From Burkholderia stabilis (lineage in GTDB: Bacteria; Pseudomonadota; Gammaproteobacteria; Burkholderiales; Burkholderiaceae), in contig NZ_CP016443.1 of assembly GCF_001742165.1 (NCBI RefSeq), forward strand, positions 1,302,001 through 1,366,000: a DNA stretch of 64,000 nt, written 5' to 3'. The first letter of the stretch is position 1, and every line of letters begins with the position of its first letter. Below the pieces are notes generated by a model. The model had not been told where the DNA came from, made no database searches, and saw only the letters and a program-made list of their open reading frames with translations. The position numbers and the translations under genes were made by a program. Shown one piece after another: positions 1-9,962 of this stretch.

Positions 1-344
1 CCCCACCAGCCGAGCGCGGCCGACGCGAGCAGCGCGAGCGCCTGCTTCTTGCGGCCGCAGCGGCGGCAGCACACGTGGCGCCGCGTCGCCCAGCGCGTGA
101 CGAACACCAGCGACACGACGCGATGCGACGCATGAACGTCGACCGGCCGCCCTTCGCGCAGGCAGATCGGACACGGCCCGTACCGCCAGTCGTCGACGTA
201 CTGCCTGACCTTCGCGTCCGGCACCCGCTCCGCCTCGACGACGATCGGATGCGCGTGCGCGCACGCCGCGCTGCAATAGCGGCGGCCGTCGATCGACTGC
301 CCGCCGACCAGCAACGTCCTGCCGCAGTGACTGCACTCTGCCAC
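1..344 (-). CDS. Zinc-ribbon-type protein, partial (runs off left edge)
   Basis: An open frame on the minus strand starts with GTG at 344, preceded by a GAGG ribosome site, and runs without a stop to base 1, so the C-terminus is missing. The 114 visible residues carry cysteines at about 4, 7, 24, 28, 58, 61, 92, 93 and 96, several as CxxC pairs (CSHC, CPIC, CCRRC). This is a typical zinc-ribbon layout. A hydrophobic stretch begins near residue 102, so a membrane segment may follow. Third codon positions are mostly G/C like the neighbours, which supports a real gene. The function is unknown; metal binding is inferred from the cysteines only. A competing plus-strand frame over the same bases has no family features. 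Confidence 0.72.
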   Translation of the reverse strand, partial: MAECSHCGRTLLVGGQSIDGRRYCSAACAHAHPIVVEAERVPDAKVRQYVDDWRYGPCPICLREGRPVDVHASHRVVSLVFVTRWATRRHVCCRRCGRKKQALALLASAALGWW

Positions 345-473
345 GATAACCTCGGATAAACGTGATGCGCCGCGTGCCGGCCGCGCGGGCGCATCGCTGC
401 GCCGGCGGTCCGGACGGGTCATTTCATGTCTTAACGGCTGCCGCCGCGCGGTCTTGAGCCGATGCGCGGCGCG

Positions 474-1841
<1,368 letters not shown>

Positions 1842-2013
1842 GCCTGCATCCTGCTCGACATCCTGCGGGCCTGACAGCCTGATCTGGCAGCAATAGTTCA
1901 CGATGGCCTCGCCGCGTAGGGTTGTATCTCGGACCGGTCGTTGCCGGGCGGCGTGCGGCGGGACTCCGTGGTCTCGCGGCGCAGCGCCGGCCCGTCCTCG
2001 GATCGACGTTTCG

Positions 2014-2598
2014 TTATCGGCAGAAAACGACGCGCTGCGTGTAGATCTGCGGCTCGATCACCGGTTGCGCGGACCGGTTGATGTCGTCGCGATAGGCCCG
2101 GTAGGTCTTGCCGTTCACCGTCACTTCCGTCGCGCGGGCCGTCTCGATCGAAGTGAGCCCGTTGCGCTGCCAATCGCTCACGCGGTCGGCCGCGGACAGG
2201 CTCGAGTCGCCGGCGATCTTCTGCGTGATCGCGCTGCTGTCGCTCCACGGCTGGGTCTGCATGTCCTCGGCGTGCTGCATCGCGCCGACCGTCTTGCCTG
2301 TCGGGTGCGGCCCGTTCTGCGCCTCGAACGGCGTGCCGCGACCGTACACCGGCGATTGCCACGACGGCGCGTGCCCTTCCTCGGGCATCATGTAAATCAT
2401 CTGCGGGTCGCCGATCATCATCATCGGCGCACAGGCCGTGTTGTCGGCACGGCCGAGCGTCGTCAGTGCCTGCTGAACGCTCACGGCGTTCGCGGCGGTC
2501 TGCTCGCTCAGGATGACGAAAACCGCGGGATTCTGGAAAACGGACTGCGCGGCGGCTTGCGCGCTGACCAGCAGCAGAGCGACCAAAAAGATCCTCAT
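2014..2598 (-). CDS. Exported hypothetical protein (194 aa)
   Basis: The first 18 residues (MRIFLVALLLVSAQAAAQS) form a clear Sec signal peptide with an AQA-type cleavage site. The mature part has Met-rich patches (PMMMIGDPQMIYMMPEE) and two cysteines, and ends in a predicted beta-like segment. No family is recognised. It is the last of five exported-protein genes on the minus strand that lead down to the sigma-54 regulator, and an intrinsic terminator separates it from the gene before it. A role in the envelope or extracellular matrix is inferred from the context only. GAGG of the ribosome site lies just upstream of the ATG. Confidence 0.75.
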   Translation of the reverse strand: MRIFLVALLLVSAQAAAQSVFQNPAVFVILSEQTAANAVSVQQALTTLGRADNTACAPMMMIGDPQMIYMMPEEGHAPSWQSPVYGRGTPFEAQNGPHPTGKTVGAMQHAEDMQTQPWSDSSAITQKIAGDSSLSAADRVSDWQRNGLTSIETARATEVTVNGKTYRAYRDDINRSAQPVIEPQIYTQRVVFCR

Positions 2599-2628
2599 GA
2601 TTGAGGCCTCCTTGTATCCTCGTCAGGC

Positions 2629-2665
2629 AAAAAGAGGTGTTGACCTCGGGGATGGGACCAACACC
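2629..2665 (-). terminator. Intrinsic terminator after the repeat protein
   Basis: Inverted arms GGTGTTG (2636-2642) and CAACACC (2659-2665) are followed, in minus-strand direction, by a run of five T (2629-2633). It lies about 90 bp past the stop of the repeat protein gene and just before the start of the next exported-protein gene. Confidence 0.6.
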
Positions 2666-2752
2666 CGTCAAACAGGGACGACCGTCGCGCATCGGCTCCG
2701 AAGGCTCCCGCACGGCCGGCATGCCGGTCGCACGGGAGACGGGCCCGCACGC

Positions 2753-4366
2753 TTACGACGACGTGCTCGTCGAGACGACTGCGGGTACCGGTGTGGCGGG
2801 TGCAGCCGGTGCGGCCTGCTGGTCGACCGGGGCCGGCGACAGACTCTGCGCCGGATCGGACAAGGCCGGCATGTCGGCTGCGGCGGGTTGCGCGGCTTCC
2901 GGTGCGGGGGCTTCGACCGCGGCCTGCGGAGCCGGCTCGGCTGCCTTCGCATCGGCTGCCGGCGCGGGCATCGCAGCGTCCGCTGCCTGCGGCGCGGCAT
3001 CGGTGGCGGCCGGCATCGGCTCCGGCGCCTTGTCGGCGACCGGTTGCACGGGCTCGGGCGCCTTGTCGGCCACGGCCGGCATCGGCTCCGGCGCCTTGTC
3101 GGCAACCGGCTGCACGGGCTCGGGCGCCTTGTCGGCCACGGCCGGCATCGGCTCCGGTGCCTTGTCGGCAACCGGCTGCACGGGCTCGGGCGCCTTGTCG
3201 GCGACGGCCGGCATCGGCTCCGGTGCCTTGTCGGCGACGGGCTGCACGGGCTCCGGTGCCTTGTCGGCCACGGCCGGCGCGGGCTCCGGCGCCTTGTCGG
3301 CAACGGCTGGCACGGCGACGATGGCCGCTGCGGGCACCGCGCTCATCGCGGCCGGTGCGACGGCAGGCGCGGCGGCAACCGCCGGCGCTGCAGCGGCAAC
3401 CGGTGCGGCGGCAGCGGCGGGCATGACGGCAGCCGCTTGCGTGGCCTTCGCGGCAGCCGCCGGCGCAGCGTCCGGCACCTTGCTGGCGACGGTCGGTGCG
3501 ATGGCCGGTGCAGCGATCGACGGCACGGGGACAGGGACCGGCACCGGGATCGGCGCAGCCTGCACGGAGGTCGTTTCGATCGGGCGCGTCGCGGCGGGCG
3601 CCGGTGCGGCGGAGCCGAGCGGCGGCAGACCCATGCGGTTGCGCACGATCGGATCGTGATACTTCACGTCGTCGGCGACGGTCGCTTCGACGCTCGGCGC
3701 GACATTCGAACGCGCGAGCGGTGCGGTCGTGCCCGGGCACAGGTGGCCGGTCGCTTCCACCGCGCGCCGGTTCGCGTCGCTCTGGCAGAGCAGCGCGAGC
3801 GCCACGTCGGTCAGCCCCATCGCACGGAATTCACGCGCATCGAGACGACGCACGCAGGCCTGGTCGACCAGCGTCGTGCCGCCCGTCGCGCCGAATCCCG
3901 GAAACGACACGCCGACGCTCACCGATCCCATGCAGGTGTCGGACAGCGTGGTCGTGAGGCCGGGCGCCTGGATGGCCGGGTTCGTCTTGATCGTCTGCGT
4001 ACCCGAGTAGTTGACGTTTTCCGATGACTGGGTGTTGTACGGGTTGGTGCCGGGTGCGCCGGACGACTGCAGCGAGCTCACGCTCTGCGGCGTCACGCTC
4101 GAGCCACCGCTCGTGCCGGACGGCATCGTCACGTTCACGTTCACGCTCGAATTGCCGCTGCCGCGAACCCCGCTGCTGCTGGTGGCGTTGCCGCCGCGCG
4201 AGCTCGTGGTGTTCGTGTTCATGCTCGAGCCACCGCCCTGGCTGATCGCCGTGGACGACGTCGAGGACTGTGCGCTCGAAGTCGAATCCGCAGTTTGCGC
4301 CTGGGCGCCGATCGTGGTCATCGCGAACATCGCCGCGCATGCCACCTTGATCCTGTTGCTGTTCAT
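2753..4366 (-). CDS. Exported protein with nine 11-residue repeats (537 aa)
   Basis: The start at 4366 is chosen because GGAGAGTGAA lies directly before it; an upstream in-frame ATG at 4405 would add 13 residues and push the signal peptide inward. A signal peptide (about 1-24, ending AQAQ) is followed by a Ser/Thr/Asn/Gly-rich segment (about 25-150), a more ordered central part with cysteines (about 150-250), and a long Ala/Pro/Val-rich tail. The tail holds nine head-to-tail copies of ADKAPEP plus four variable residues. Such extended Pro/Lys/Glu tails often span the periplasm or peptidoglycan or stick out from the surface. No enzyme motif is seen. Its place among small exported proteins next to a polysaccharide locus suggests a matrix or envelope role (inference). 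Confidence 0.8.
   Translation of the reverse strand: MNSNRIKVACAAMFAMTTIGAQAQTADSTSSAQSSTSSTAISQGGGSSMNTNTTSSRGGNATSSSGVRGSGNSSVNVNVTMPSGTSGGSSVTPQSVSSLQSSGAPGTNPYNTQSSENVNYSGTQTIKTNPAIQAPGLTTTLSDTCMGSVSVGVSFPGFGATGGTTLVDQACVRRLDAREFRAMGLTDVALALLCQSDANRRAVEATGHLCPGTTAPLARSNVAPSVEATVADDVKYHDPIVRNRMGLPPLGSAAPAPAATRPIETTSVQAAPIPVPVPVPVPSIAAPAIAPTVASKVPDAAPAAAAKATQAAAVMPAAAAAPVAAAAPAVAAAPAVAPAAMSAVPAAAIVAVPAVADKAPEPAPAVADKAPEPVQPVADKAPEPMPAVADKAPEPVQPVADKAPEPMPAVADKAPEPVQPVADKAPEPMPAVADKAPEPVQPVADKAPEPMPAATDAAPQAADAAMPAPAADAKAAEPAPQAAVEAPAPEAAQPAAADMPALSDPAQSLSPAPVDQQAAPAAPATPVPAVVSTSTSS
3007..3306 (-). repeat. 33-bp tandem repeat inside the exported repeat protein
   Basis: Nine in-frame copies of a 33-bp unit, each coding ADKAPEP followed by alternating MPAV / VQPV type residues, so that a 66-bp double unit is visible. 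The string ccttgtcggc recurs every 33 bases (near 3031, 3064, 3097 and so on to 3295). Copies are nearly identical at DNA level, so copy number may vary between strains. Confidence 0.9.
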
Positions 4367-4410
4367 TTCACTCTCCGGACGAGGTTTGACCTCCCACCCA
4401 GGCAACCGTA

Positions 4411-4692
4411 CTAATTCCCCTGAATGCCTTCAGCTTTAGCTGCTTCCCCGAACTGCTTCCAGCCGCTGCCCAGCTGGGACCACGAGCCGGCCGACATGCC
4501 CTGCCACTGCTGGGTATCCGGTCCGCCGATGGCACTGCCCGACGAAAGCGTTTGTTGTTCTGACGGTTTGGTTGTCTGGTCAGGGTTGTTTGACGTCTGC
4601 ATATTCGATTGCACGTCGTCGGCAGCACGGTCAGCGCCATATGCCGTCAGAGACGCAAGCATCAGAGCGGCGGCAATCAGTTTCTGCTTCAT
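4411..4692 (-). CDS. Small exported protein (93 aa)
   Basis: A signal peptide of about 19 residues (MKQKLIAAALMLASLTAYG) precedes a polar, Gln/Ser/Asn-rich mature peptide of about 74 residues with a Trp-containing motif repeated loosely (TQQWQGMSAGSWSQLGSGWKQFG). There are no cysteines. A GGAG ribosome site precedes the ATG. Unknown family; small size, export and low complexity match its neighbours, so co-function with them is inferred. Confidence 0.78.
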   Translation of the reverse strand: MKQKLIAAALMLASLTAYGADRAADDVQSNMQTSNNPDQTTKPSEQQTLSSGSAIGGPDTQQWQGMSAGSWSQLGSGWKQFGEAAKAEGIQGN

Positions 4693-4766
4693 GCCAACTC
4701 CTTACGTGACAACAATGCGGGGAAAAGAGACCAGCGTCGCTGAGAAACTGGTCCCCCCGCACCTGA

Positions 4767-5356
4767 CTAATGACTGCTTCCGGTCGCGCTGGAACTTGCC
4801 TGGCTTCCGCCCGATGCTGACGGTGAGCCGGCCGGGCCGGTACTCCAAACGGTCGACGAGTTGTAGTGATTCGAACCCGTGATCGCACCTGAACCACCAG
4901 CGCCCGTGAGCCCTGCGGCACCGGCGTTGGCCACGCCCTGGTCGTTCGCACTCGTGGCGGTGTAGTGATTCGCACCGAGCACGATCGTGGCGGAAACGCC
5001 GCCCGACAACGCGTTCGCGTTTTCGTTCGTACTGCTGTTTCCACCGTACGAGCCTGCGGCACCGATACCGCCGCCCGCCGCGAACGCCCCCCGTTCGTGC
5101 CCGAACCGCTGGCCGTCGAGGTCGAGTTGTGAAACGCGGATGCCGTACCAACGGAACCGGACGGTGTCACGGTACTTCCCGCATTTGCGCCCGCTACCGA
5201 ATTCGAATTGCTCGTATAGCTGCCGGAGCCGACCAGTACCGAACCGGAAACGCCTGCTGCAACGGATTGCGTCTGGTTGGTCGTGGACGAACCGGCGGCC
5301 AGCACGGCCGACGATAGGACGGTAAGCGCTGTCGCTAAGATCACTTTGGCTTTCAT
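4767..5356 (-). pseudogene. Gly/Ser/Asn-rich exported protein, frameshifted in a G6 tract
   Basis: The ATG at 5356 (ribosome site AAGGAA) opens a signal peptide (about 1-21, ending VLAAG) followed by Thr/Ser/Asn/Gly-rich sequence. At about residue 89 the frame runs into a G6 tract (complement of 5087-5092), after which it turns into Arg-rich nonsense. The same Gly/Ser/Asn-rich style continues in the next frame (AFAAGGGIGAAGSYGG onward) to a stop at 4767. One more G, or two fewer, would join the halves into a protein of about 196 residues. The composition resembles the 107-residue protein just upstream. It could be a true null allele, a slippage-controlled gene, or a sequencing error in a homopolymer. 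Confidence 0.75.
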
Positions 5357-5467
5357 AGCAATTCCTTGCTGTGAGGTTATTCGGCAGTCCAGGAACCGGG
5401 CTCGTCCTCACGGAGCGAAACCCGGCCCCCGTACCGCCAGCCAATGACGAACGCTACGCGCCCCGGC

Positions 5468-5791
5468 TTAGTGGTGATACGTCCAGCCGATCGAACCGGC
5501 GTTCGCGCCGCTCGTGCCACCAGCCTGTGCGCCGCCGAAGCCGAAGCCGCCGACCGACGACGATTGCGTGTGGTTGGTGTACGAGACCGAGCCGCTGCCG
5601 GGGCCACCTGCGAGTGCACCGGCTGCGCCGAGTGCGGCACCGGAATCGGTCGCGGAGAAATGGCCGAACCCTGCAACACCGGCCATCGTCGAACCGCCAC
5701 TCGACGAGCTGCTGCTCGACACCGTGCCGCTGCCTGCGAACGCTGCACCCGAAACCGCCAGAACTGCTGCTGCAATCAGAAGCTTCTTCAT
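5468..5791 (-). CDS. Gly/Ser-rich exported protein (107 aa)
   Basis: The start at 5791 follows GGAG at a good distance; an ATG 12 bases earlier overlaps that site. The signal peptide (about 1-20, ending GAAFA) is followed by a serine run, then a Gly/Ala/Ser-rich mature part with aromatic residues at intervals and a terminal WTYHH. Composition and layout resemble the frameshifted neighbour, which suggests an old duplication. Proteins of this kind are often surface or biofilm-matrix components, but no family is recognised here. It is the first gene of the minus-strand exported-protein group and probably uses a promoter in the AT-rich DNA above 5804. Confidence 0.78.
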   Translation of the reverse strand: MKKLLIAAAVLAVSGAAFAGSGTVSSSSSSSGGSTMAGVAGFGHFSATDSGAALGAAGALAGGPGSGSVSYTNHTQSSSVGGFGFGGAQAGGTSGANAGSIGWTYHH

Positions 5792-7325
5792 GGTCGACTC
5801 CATAACGGCGTGGACTGAATGAGCCAGGAAGATCGCACGCCATCAATCTTCCAGACTTGAGCAATCCTCACAAATAAGGATCACTATCTAATTACGAGAA
5901 TCATGTTGCCTTTGAAACTCATTCTTTTCTGTTTTTGCCAGCCGAAGTTTAGTTTCGTGTTTTTCAGTTGTCCAAAATTTATGAGTAGGTGTTTTCGATG
6001 AATCTTATGAATTTTTGAAATTTCCCGAAAACGACTCCATTAATACAACCGGATCGATACGCTTATTTTTCCGGCCCGCGATATTCGATACCCCGCCGGA
6101 CGGGATGCCGGCACATGGCATCCCTTTCCGGAATCGAAAACGCGCGAATACATTTACCACCGCAAAATGCAGCCTCGTGGAAAATACGCTTTTCAGTCGA
6201 GCGATAACGAGCCTGCATCGCAGCCAGGTAGCATGTCTTCTCCCTGAGCGATCGACGAAAGGTCTTCCGGATAATCCGGCCGACGGGCGTTCGATCTAAT
6301 CCGGCCGGCGCCAGGTTTTGCCTGGCGCGATCGAAACCGCCCTGCACGGTCGAAGGCGAATCGGCGTCACGCTGTCCGGCACGAACAGCCTGACCCATCC
6401 GGGTGAACTGAATGAGGGCGAATACCGCTGTCGCCCGGTTGCCGCGCGGCGCGACAACCGCTCCAGCACGCGAAGCGTGCGGAGGCCGAGAAATCGGCAC
6501 ATGGAAACCCGCGAAGCTGGCACTGCGCCGCGAGCAACACCCCGATCTTTCCGACTACCCCACTGGAGCGCAAAGTACGCGCCGATCAAGCTACTGCTTA
6601 TAGTCTTCATCGCCGTTTCCCCGACTGGCTTATTGACGAGGTGGTCGCCCCACATCTTTGTTGCTTCATCTCGACCGCTCGCCGATGCGCCGAATACCGC
6701 AAGCAGCGTGCCACGCGTTATTCCACCGTTCATTGCGCGCGCCGAACGGCCGCCGCGCCGGCACGAATCGCCGGGAACGTCATTTTTTGTTTCAGGAATG
6801 TATCGCGGCAACGGTTCGGCACGCGCGGCGATCGTTGAGCGCCGCGAAGCAATGCCATGATTTGACGGACGAATCCGGCTCGCCGGCCCTCGCCGAACGG
6901 TCAGATGAACAGTTGTTTCAAACTTGAGAAGCGCGCTGCCGCGCCGGCCAGGCGGTGCGGGCCTTGCCGCTCGCAAACCACGCGGCGCGGCACGTGCGGC
7001 CGGTTTCCAGCACCCCGGCAAACAGGAATCGAATCGTGCGGCATCCTGTTTCGCCGGGCCGGTGTGACGGCCTCCGATACGTCGTCGGCACGCGCCGGCC
7101 TCGACAATTCAAACGATTTTGATTCATCCGTGAAAATACCGACACGATCACGGATAGAAAGACAGGCCTAAAAGACGTTGAAAAAATAAAATCCGTGAAG
7201 CGGCCAACGGCGCCGCGATCCACCCGCTCATCGTCGTAAAATTTAAAACAAAATATAACAAATGTTTACGGCATCGATTTCAGACGATTCATCCTTGTTT
7301 CACTTTCTTTCGGTTTACATTTCAC

Positions 7326-7356
7326 GCGATACGCTCGATCCACGAGCGATACGCTC
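7326..7356. promoter_or_regulatory. Two 11-bp direct repeats, 20 bp apart (candidate activator sites)
   Basis: GCGATACGCTC occurs at 7326-7336 and again at 7346-7356, a 20-bp period (two helical turns). The second copy sits in a GAGCG-ATA-CGCTC inverted repeat (7344-7356). They lie about 275-300 bp upstream of the predicted sigma-54 transcription start, within the range of enhancer sites. Confidence 0.4.
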
Positions 7357-7551
7357 AAGCAACTCTTTTAATCGACAACCAGTGCAATTCTCATCATTGA
7401 AACATGCTCGATCAACACTCGTTTAACACCCCTCACCTCGCAAAAGCCTGATTTATCGCGAGTTTCGTCGTATCGAATCGCGTCGATCCGGCAATCGTTC
7501 CGATCGCTTTTCTGTCCCCACGATACACGCGTGAAACACATATCCGCGTGC

Positions 7552-7568
7552 CGTGCAGCAATTGCACG
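7552..7568. promoter_or_regulatory. Inverted repeat CGTGCA-N5-TGCACG upstream of the sigma-54 promoter
   Basis: Perfect 6-bp arms at 7552-7557 and 7563-7568, centred about 70 bp upstream of the predicted transcription start. It could be a binding site for the sigma-54 activator or another regulator. Confidence 0.35.
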
Positions 7569-7601
7569 AGCACGCGGTCGCGCATCGGGACTGCGGCGTC
7601 C

Positions 7602-7618
7602 CTGGCATGCCGATTGCC
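7602..7618 (+). promoter_or_regulatory. Sigma-54 (RpoN) promoter of the polysaccharide operon
   Basis: CTGGCATGCCGATTGCC fits the -24/-12 consensus (YTGGCACGRNNNTTGCW), with GG at 7604-7605 and GC at 7616-7617 at the required 12-bp spacing; three flexible positions differ. The predicted start is near 7629, giving a leader of roughly 290 nt before the decarboxylase. The nearby sigma-54 activator gene makes the assignment more likely. Confidence 0.7.
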
Positions 7619-7705
7619 TGATATGCGGCTCTCACCGAGCGGCACGCCACGGCACGAAGAACACGGACGGCGCCCGCTCGTCAATCAGCTTGTCGGGGAA
7701 CGGCG

Positions 7706-7930
7706 ATGAAGATCACCTGCGATCGATCGACGCTTGCGTCGTTCAAGCATCAACGGGGAAGCCAGCGAAACCGGAGCGCCTGCCGCGGCGCTTCGTCGAC
7801 ATCAGCCCATGCGAACCGGCGCTTGCCGAAACGCTGCCCGTGCAGCGGGATGGGACGTGTTCGCGCCGCCGTCGAGCAAATCGACGTGTGGTTCGACGAG
7901 ATGTTCGACGAAGGGGAAAGCCATGAATGA
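7706..7930 (+). CDS. Possible 74-residue leader ORF
   Basis: An ATG at 7706 follows GGGGAA and opens a 74-codon frame that ends at 7930, overlapping the ATG of the decarboxylase by 8 bases, so translation could be coupled. The product is basic, with six cysteines or fewer and an acidic end ([15 protein letters not shown]). Third-position GC is only moderate and no family is recognised. It may be a coincidental frame in the leader RNA. Confidence 0.28.
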   Translation: MKITCDRSTLASFKHQRGSQRNRSACRGASSTSAHANRRLPKRCPCSGMGRVRAAVEQIDVWFDEMFDEGESHE

Positions 7931-8930
7931 CAGGGTTCCGATCGCGACGCGCGCCGGTCGACACGCCCTCGTGACGGGCGGCGCCGGTTTTCTCGGCAGC
8001 TACGTGTGCGAACGCCTGGTCATCGAAGGCGCATTCGTCACCTGCATCGACAGCCTGCTGACGGGGCGCAAGCTCAACGTCGCCGACCTGAAAGCATCCG
8101 GGCGCTTCGAATTCGTGAAGGGCGACGTATCGCTCGGCCTGCCGCAGCTGCAGGTGGACGAGATCTGGAATCTCGCGTGCGCGGCATCGCCGCCCACGTA
8201 CCAGATCGATCCCGTCCACACGATGATGACGAACGTGCTCGGCATGAACCACTGTCTCTCGCTCGCGCGCAAAACTGGCGCACGCGTGTTCCAGGCCTCG
8301 ACCAGCGAGATCTACGGCGACCCGGGCGTGCATCCGCAGACGGAAACCTATCGCGGCAACGTGAACACGATCGGCCCGCGCGCGTGCTACGACGAAGGCA
8401 AGCGCGCCGCCGAGGCGCTGTGCTACGACTACTACCGCACGCACGGCATCGACGTGCGCGTCGCGCGCATCTTCAACACCTACGGCCCGCGAATGTCGCC
8501 GCGCGATGGCCGCGTCGTGTCGAACTTCATCGTCGGCGCGCTCAACGGCGCGCCGCTCGAGATCTACGGCGACGGCAAGCAGACGCGTTCGTTCTGCTTC
8601 GCCAGCGACCTGATCGACGGCTTCTTCTGCCTGATGGGCGCCGAGCGCAACGTCGGTTCGCCGGTCAACATCGGCAACCCCGGCGAATTCACGATGATCG
8701 AACTCGCCGAGAAAGTGCTCGCGATGACGGGCTCGAAATCGGAAATCGTGTTCCGGCCGTTGCCGATCGACGATCCGCACCAGCGCAAACCCGACATCTC
8801 GATCGCGTCGACCGAGCTCGGCTGGCGGCCGACCATCGATCTCGACGAAGGCCTGCGCCGGACCGTCGACTATTTCAGCCGCGAACTGTGGCTCGAGCCG
8901 GTGCTGCGCATGACCGGAGCGACCGCATGA
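7923..8930 (+). CDS. UDP-glucuronate decarboxylase (UDP-xylose synthase)-like SDR epimerase
   Basis: A 335-residue extended short-chain dehydrogenase. Predicted reaction: UDP-glucuronate to UDP-xylose plus CO2 in the cytoplasm. The NAD-binding loop [12 protein letters not shown] lies near residues 18-29, the UXS-type motif ACAASPP follows, then STSEIYGDP and the catalytic Tyr-x-x-x-Lys in ACYDEGKR. The stretch ETYRGNVN plus [11 protein letters not shown] is characteristic of UXS enzymes rather than dehydratases. The ATG at 7923 follows GGGGAAAG and places the Rossmann fold at the N-terminus. It overlaps galE by 4 bases (ATGA), so the two are co-translated. The substrate would come from the UDP-glucose dehydrogenase two genes on. 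Confidence 0.85.
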   Translation: MNDRVPIATRAGRHALVTGGAGFLGSYVCERLVIEGAFVTCIDSLLTGRKLNVADLKASGRFEFVKGDVSLGLPQLQVDEIWNLACAASPPTYQIDPVHTMMTNVLGMNHCLSLARKTGARVFQASTSEIYGDPGVHPQTETYRGNVNTIGPRACYDEGKRAAEALCYDYYRTHGIDVRVARIFNTYGPRMSPRDGRVVSNFIVGALNGAPLEIYGDGKQTRSFCFASDLIDGFFCLMGAERNVGSPVNIGNPGEFTMIELAEKVLAMTGSKSEIVFRPLPIDDPHQRKPDISIASTELGWRPTIDLDEGLRRTVDYFSRELWLEPVLRMTGATA

Positions 8931-9916
8931 AAGTGCTCGTGACAGGCGGAGCGGGTTACATCGGCAGCCATACGTGCAAGGCGCTCGCGCAAGCGGGACA
9001 CGAACCGGTCGCCTACGACAATCTCTCGACCGGCCATCGCGACGCGGTTCGATGGGGGCCGCTCGTCGCGGCCGACATTCTCGACCGCGACGCGCTGTCG
9101 AAGGCACTCGCCGCGCACCGGCCCGACGTCGTGATCCATTTCGCCGCGCTCGCCTATGTCGGCGAATCGGTGCTCGCCCCCGAGCGCTACTACACGGTGA
9201 ACGTCACGGGCACCTGCACGCTGCTGAGCGCGATGCGCGCGGCCGGCGTCGGCAAGATCGTGATGTCGTCGTCGTGCGCGACCTACGGCGTGCCGGATGC
9301 GCTGCCGATCTCGGAGCGCACGCCGCAGCAGCCGATCAATCCGTACGGCTTCACGAAATACGCGATGGAGCGGATGGCCGCCGATTTCGAGCGCGCGTAC
9401 GGGCTGAAGTGGGTCGCGCTGCGTTACTTCAATGCGGCGGGCGCGGACCCTGACGGCATGATCGGCGAATGCCACGAGCCTGAAACGCACGCGCTGCCGC
9501 TCGCGATCCGCGCGGCGCTCGGCACCGGCCATGCCTTCCAGGTGATGGGCACCGACTACCCGACGCCCGACGGCTCCGCGATTCGCGATTACGTGCACGT
9601 GAGCGACCTCGCCGACGCGCACCTGAAGGCCACCGCCTATCTGTGCCGCGGCGGCAACAGCGTCGCGCTGAATCTCGGCACCGGCAAGGGCACCTCGGTG
9701 CTCGATGCGCTGCGCGCCGTCGAGGCCGTCACCGGACGCACCGTGCCGACGACGATGGCCGCGCGCCGCCCGGGCGATCCGCCCGAGTTGTACGCCGACG
9801 CAACGAAGGCCGCGCTCGTGCTGGGCTGGCGGCCGCGTTTTACCGCAATCGAGCAAATGGTCGAACACGCCGCGGCGTGGTTTCAAAAAGAACTGCAATT
9901 CGAATCCGGCCAGTAA
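8927..9916 (+). CDS. galE: UDP-glucose 4-epimerase
   Basis: A 329-residue NAD-dependent epimerase that interconverts UDP-glucose and UDP-galactose (or, with UDP-xylose, UDP-arabinose in some bacteria). The N-terminal [11 protein letters not shown] is the classical GalE nucleotide-binding loop; SSSCATYG and the YGFTKYAME segment carry the catalytic Ser and Tyr-x-x-x-Lys; [12 protein letters not shown] and [14 protein letters not shown] are GalE signatures. The length equals typical GalE. It starts inside the stop of the decarboxylase gene (ATGA). The operon setting suggests it serves the polysaccharide pathway rather than galactose use. Which nucleotide sugar it really uses cannot be told from sequence. 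Confidence 0.9.
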   Translation: MKVLVTGGAGYIGSHTCKALAQAGHEPVAYDNLSTGHRDAVRWGPLVAADILDRDALSKALAAHRPDVVIHFAALAYVGESVLAPERYYTVNVTGTCTLLSAMRAAGVGKIVMSSSCATYGVPDALPISERTPQQPINPYGFTKYAMERMAADFERAYGLKWVALRYFNAAGADPDGMIGECHEPETHALPLAIRAALGTGHAFQVMGTDYPTPDGSAIRDYVHVSDLADAHLKATAYLCRGGNSVALNLGTGKGTSVLDALRAVEAVTGRTVPTTMAARRPGDPPELYADATKAALVLGWRPRFTAIEQMVEHAAAWFQKELQFESGQ

Positions 9917-9962
9917 TCGGAAGTCGAGCCGGTTTCACGGAAAGGCACCCAGGGGAACAACC

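Larger units (their letters stand above)
5804..7601. other. Long AT-richer intergenic region without a convincing gene
   Basis: About 1.8 kb between the divergent exported-protein group and the polysaccharide operon. Open frames exist on both strands (for example 6296-7021 minus and 6318-6860 plus), but they overlap each other, have Arg-rich translations and no ribosome sites, so I do not call them. AT-rich blocks lie at about 5870-6060 and 7130-7440. Two perfect hairpins are present: arms GGGATGCC/GGCATCCC (6102-6109, 6117-6124) and GCGCCAGG/CCTGGCGC (6308-6315, 6321-6328). Regulatory DNA, leader RNA or a decayed gene are all possible. Confidence 0.5.

Noticed and set aside
5357..6060. Further sigma-54 promoters facing the exported-protein genes
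   Set aside because: No GG-N10-GC arrangement with adequate flanks was found on the minus strand in the gaps above these genes.
6296..7021. A 241-codon minus-strand frame in the long intergenic region
   Set aside because: It overlaps a plus-strand frame of similar quality, has no ribosome site, and its composition is basic and low in conserved features.
7280..7440. An IHF site between the enhancer repeats and the sigma-54 promoter
   Set aside because: Candidate ATCAA-containing sequences here do not keep the downstream TTR part of the consensus.
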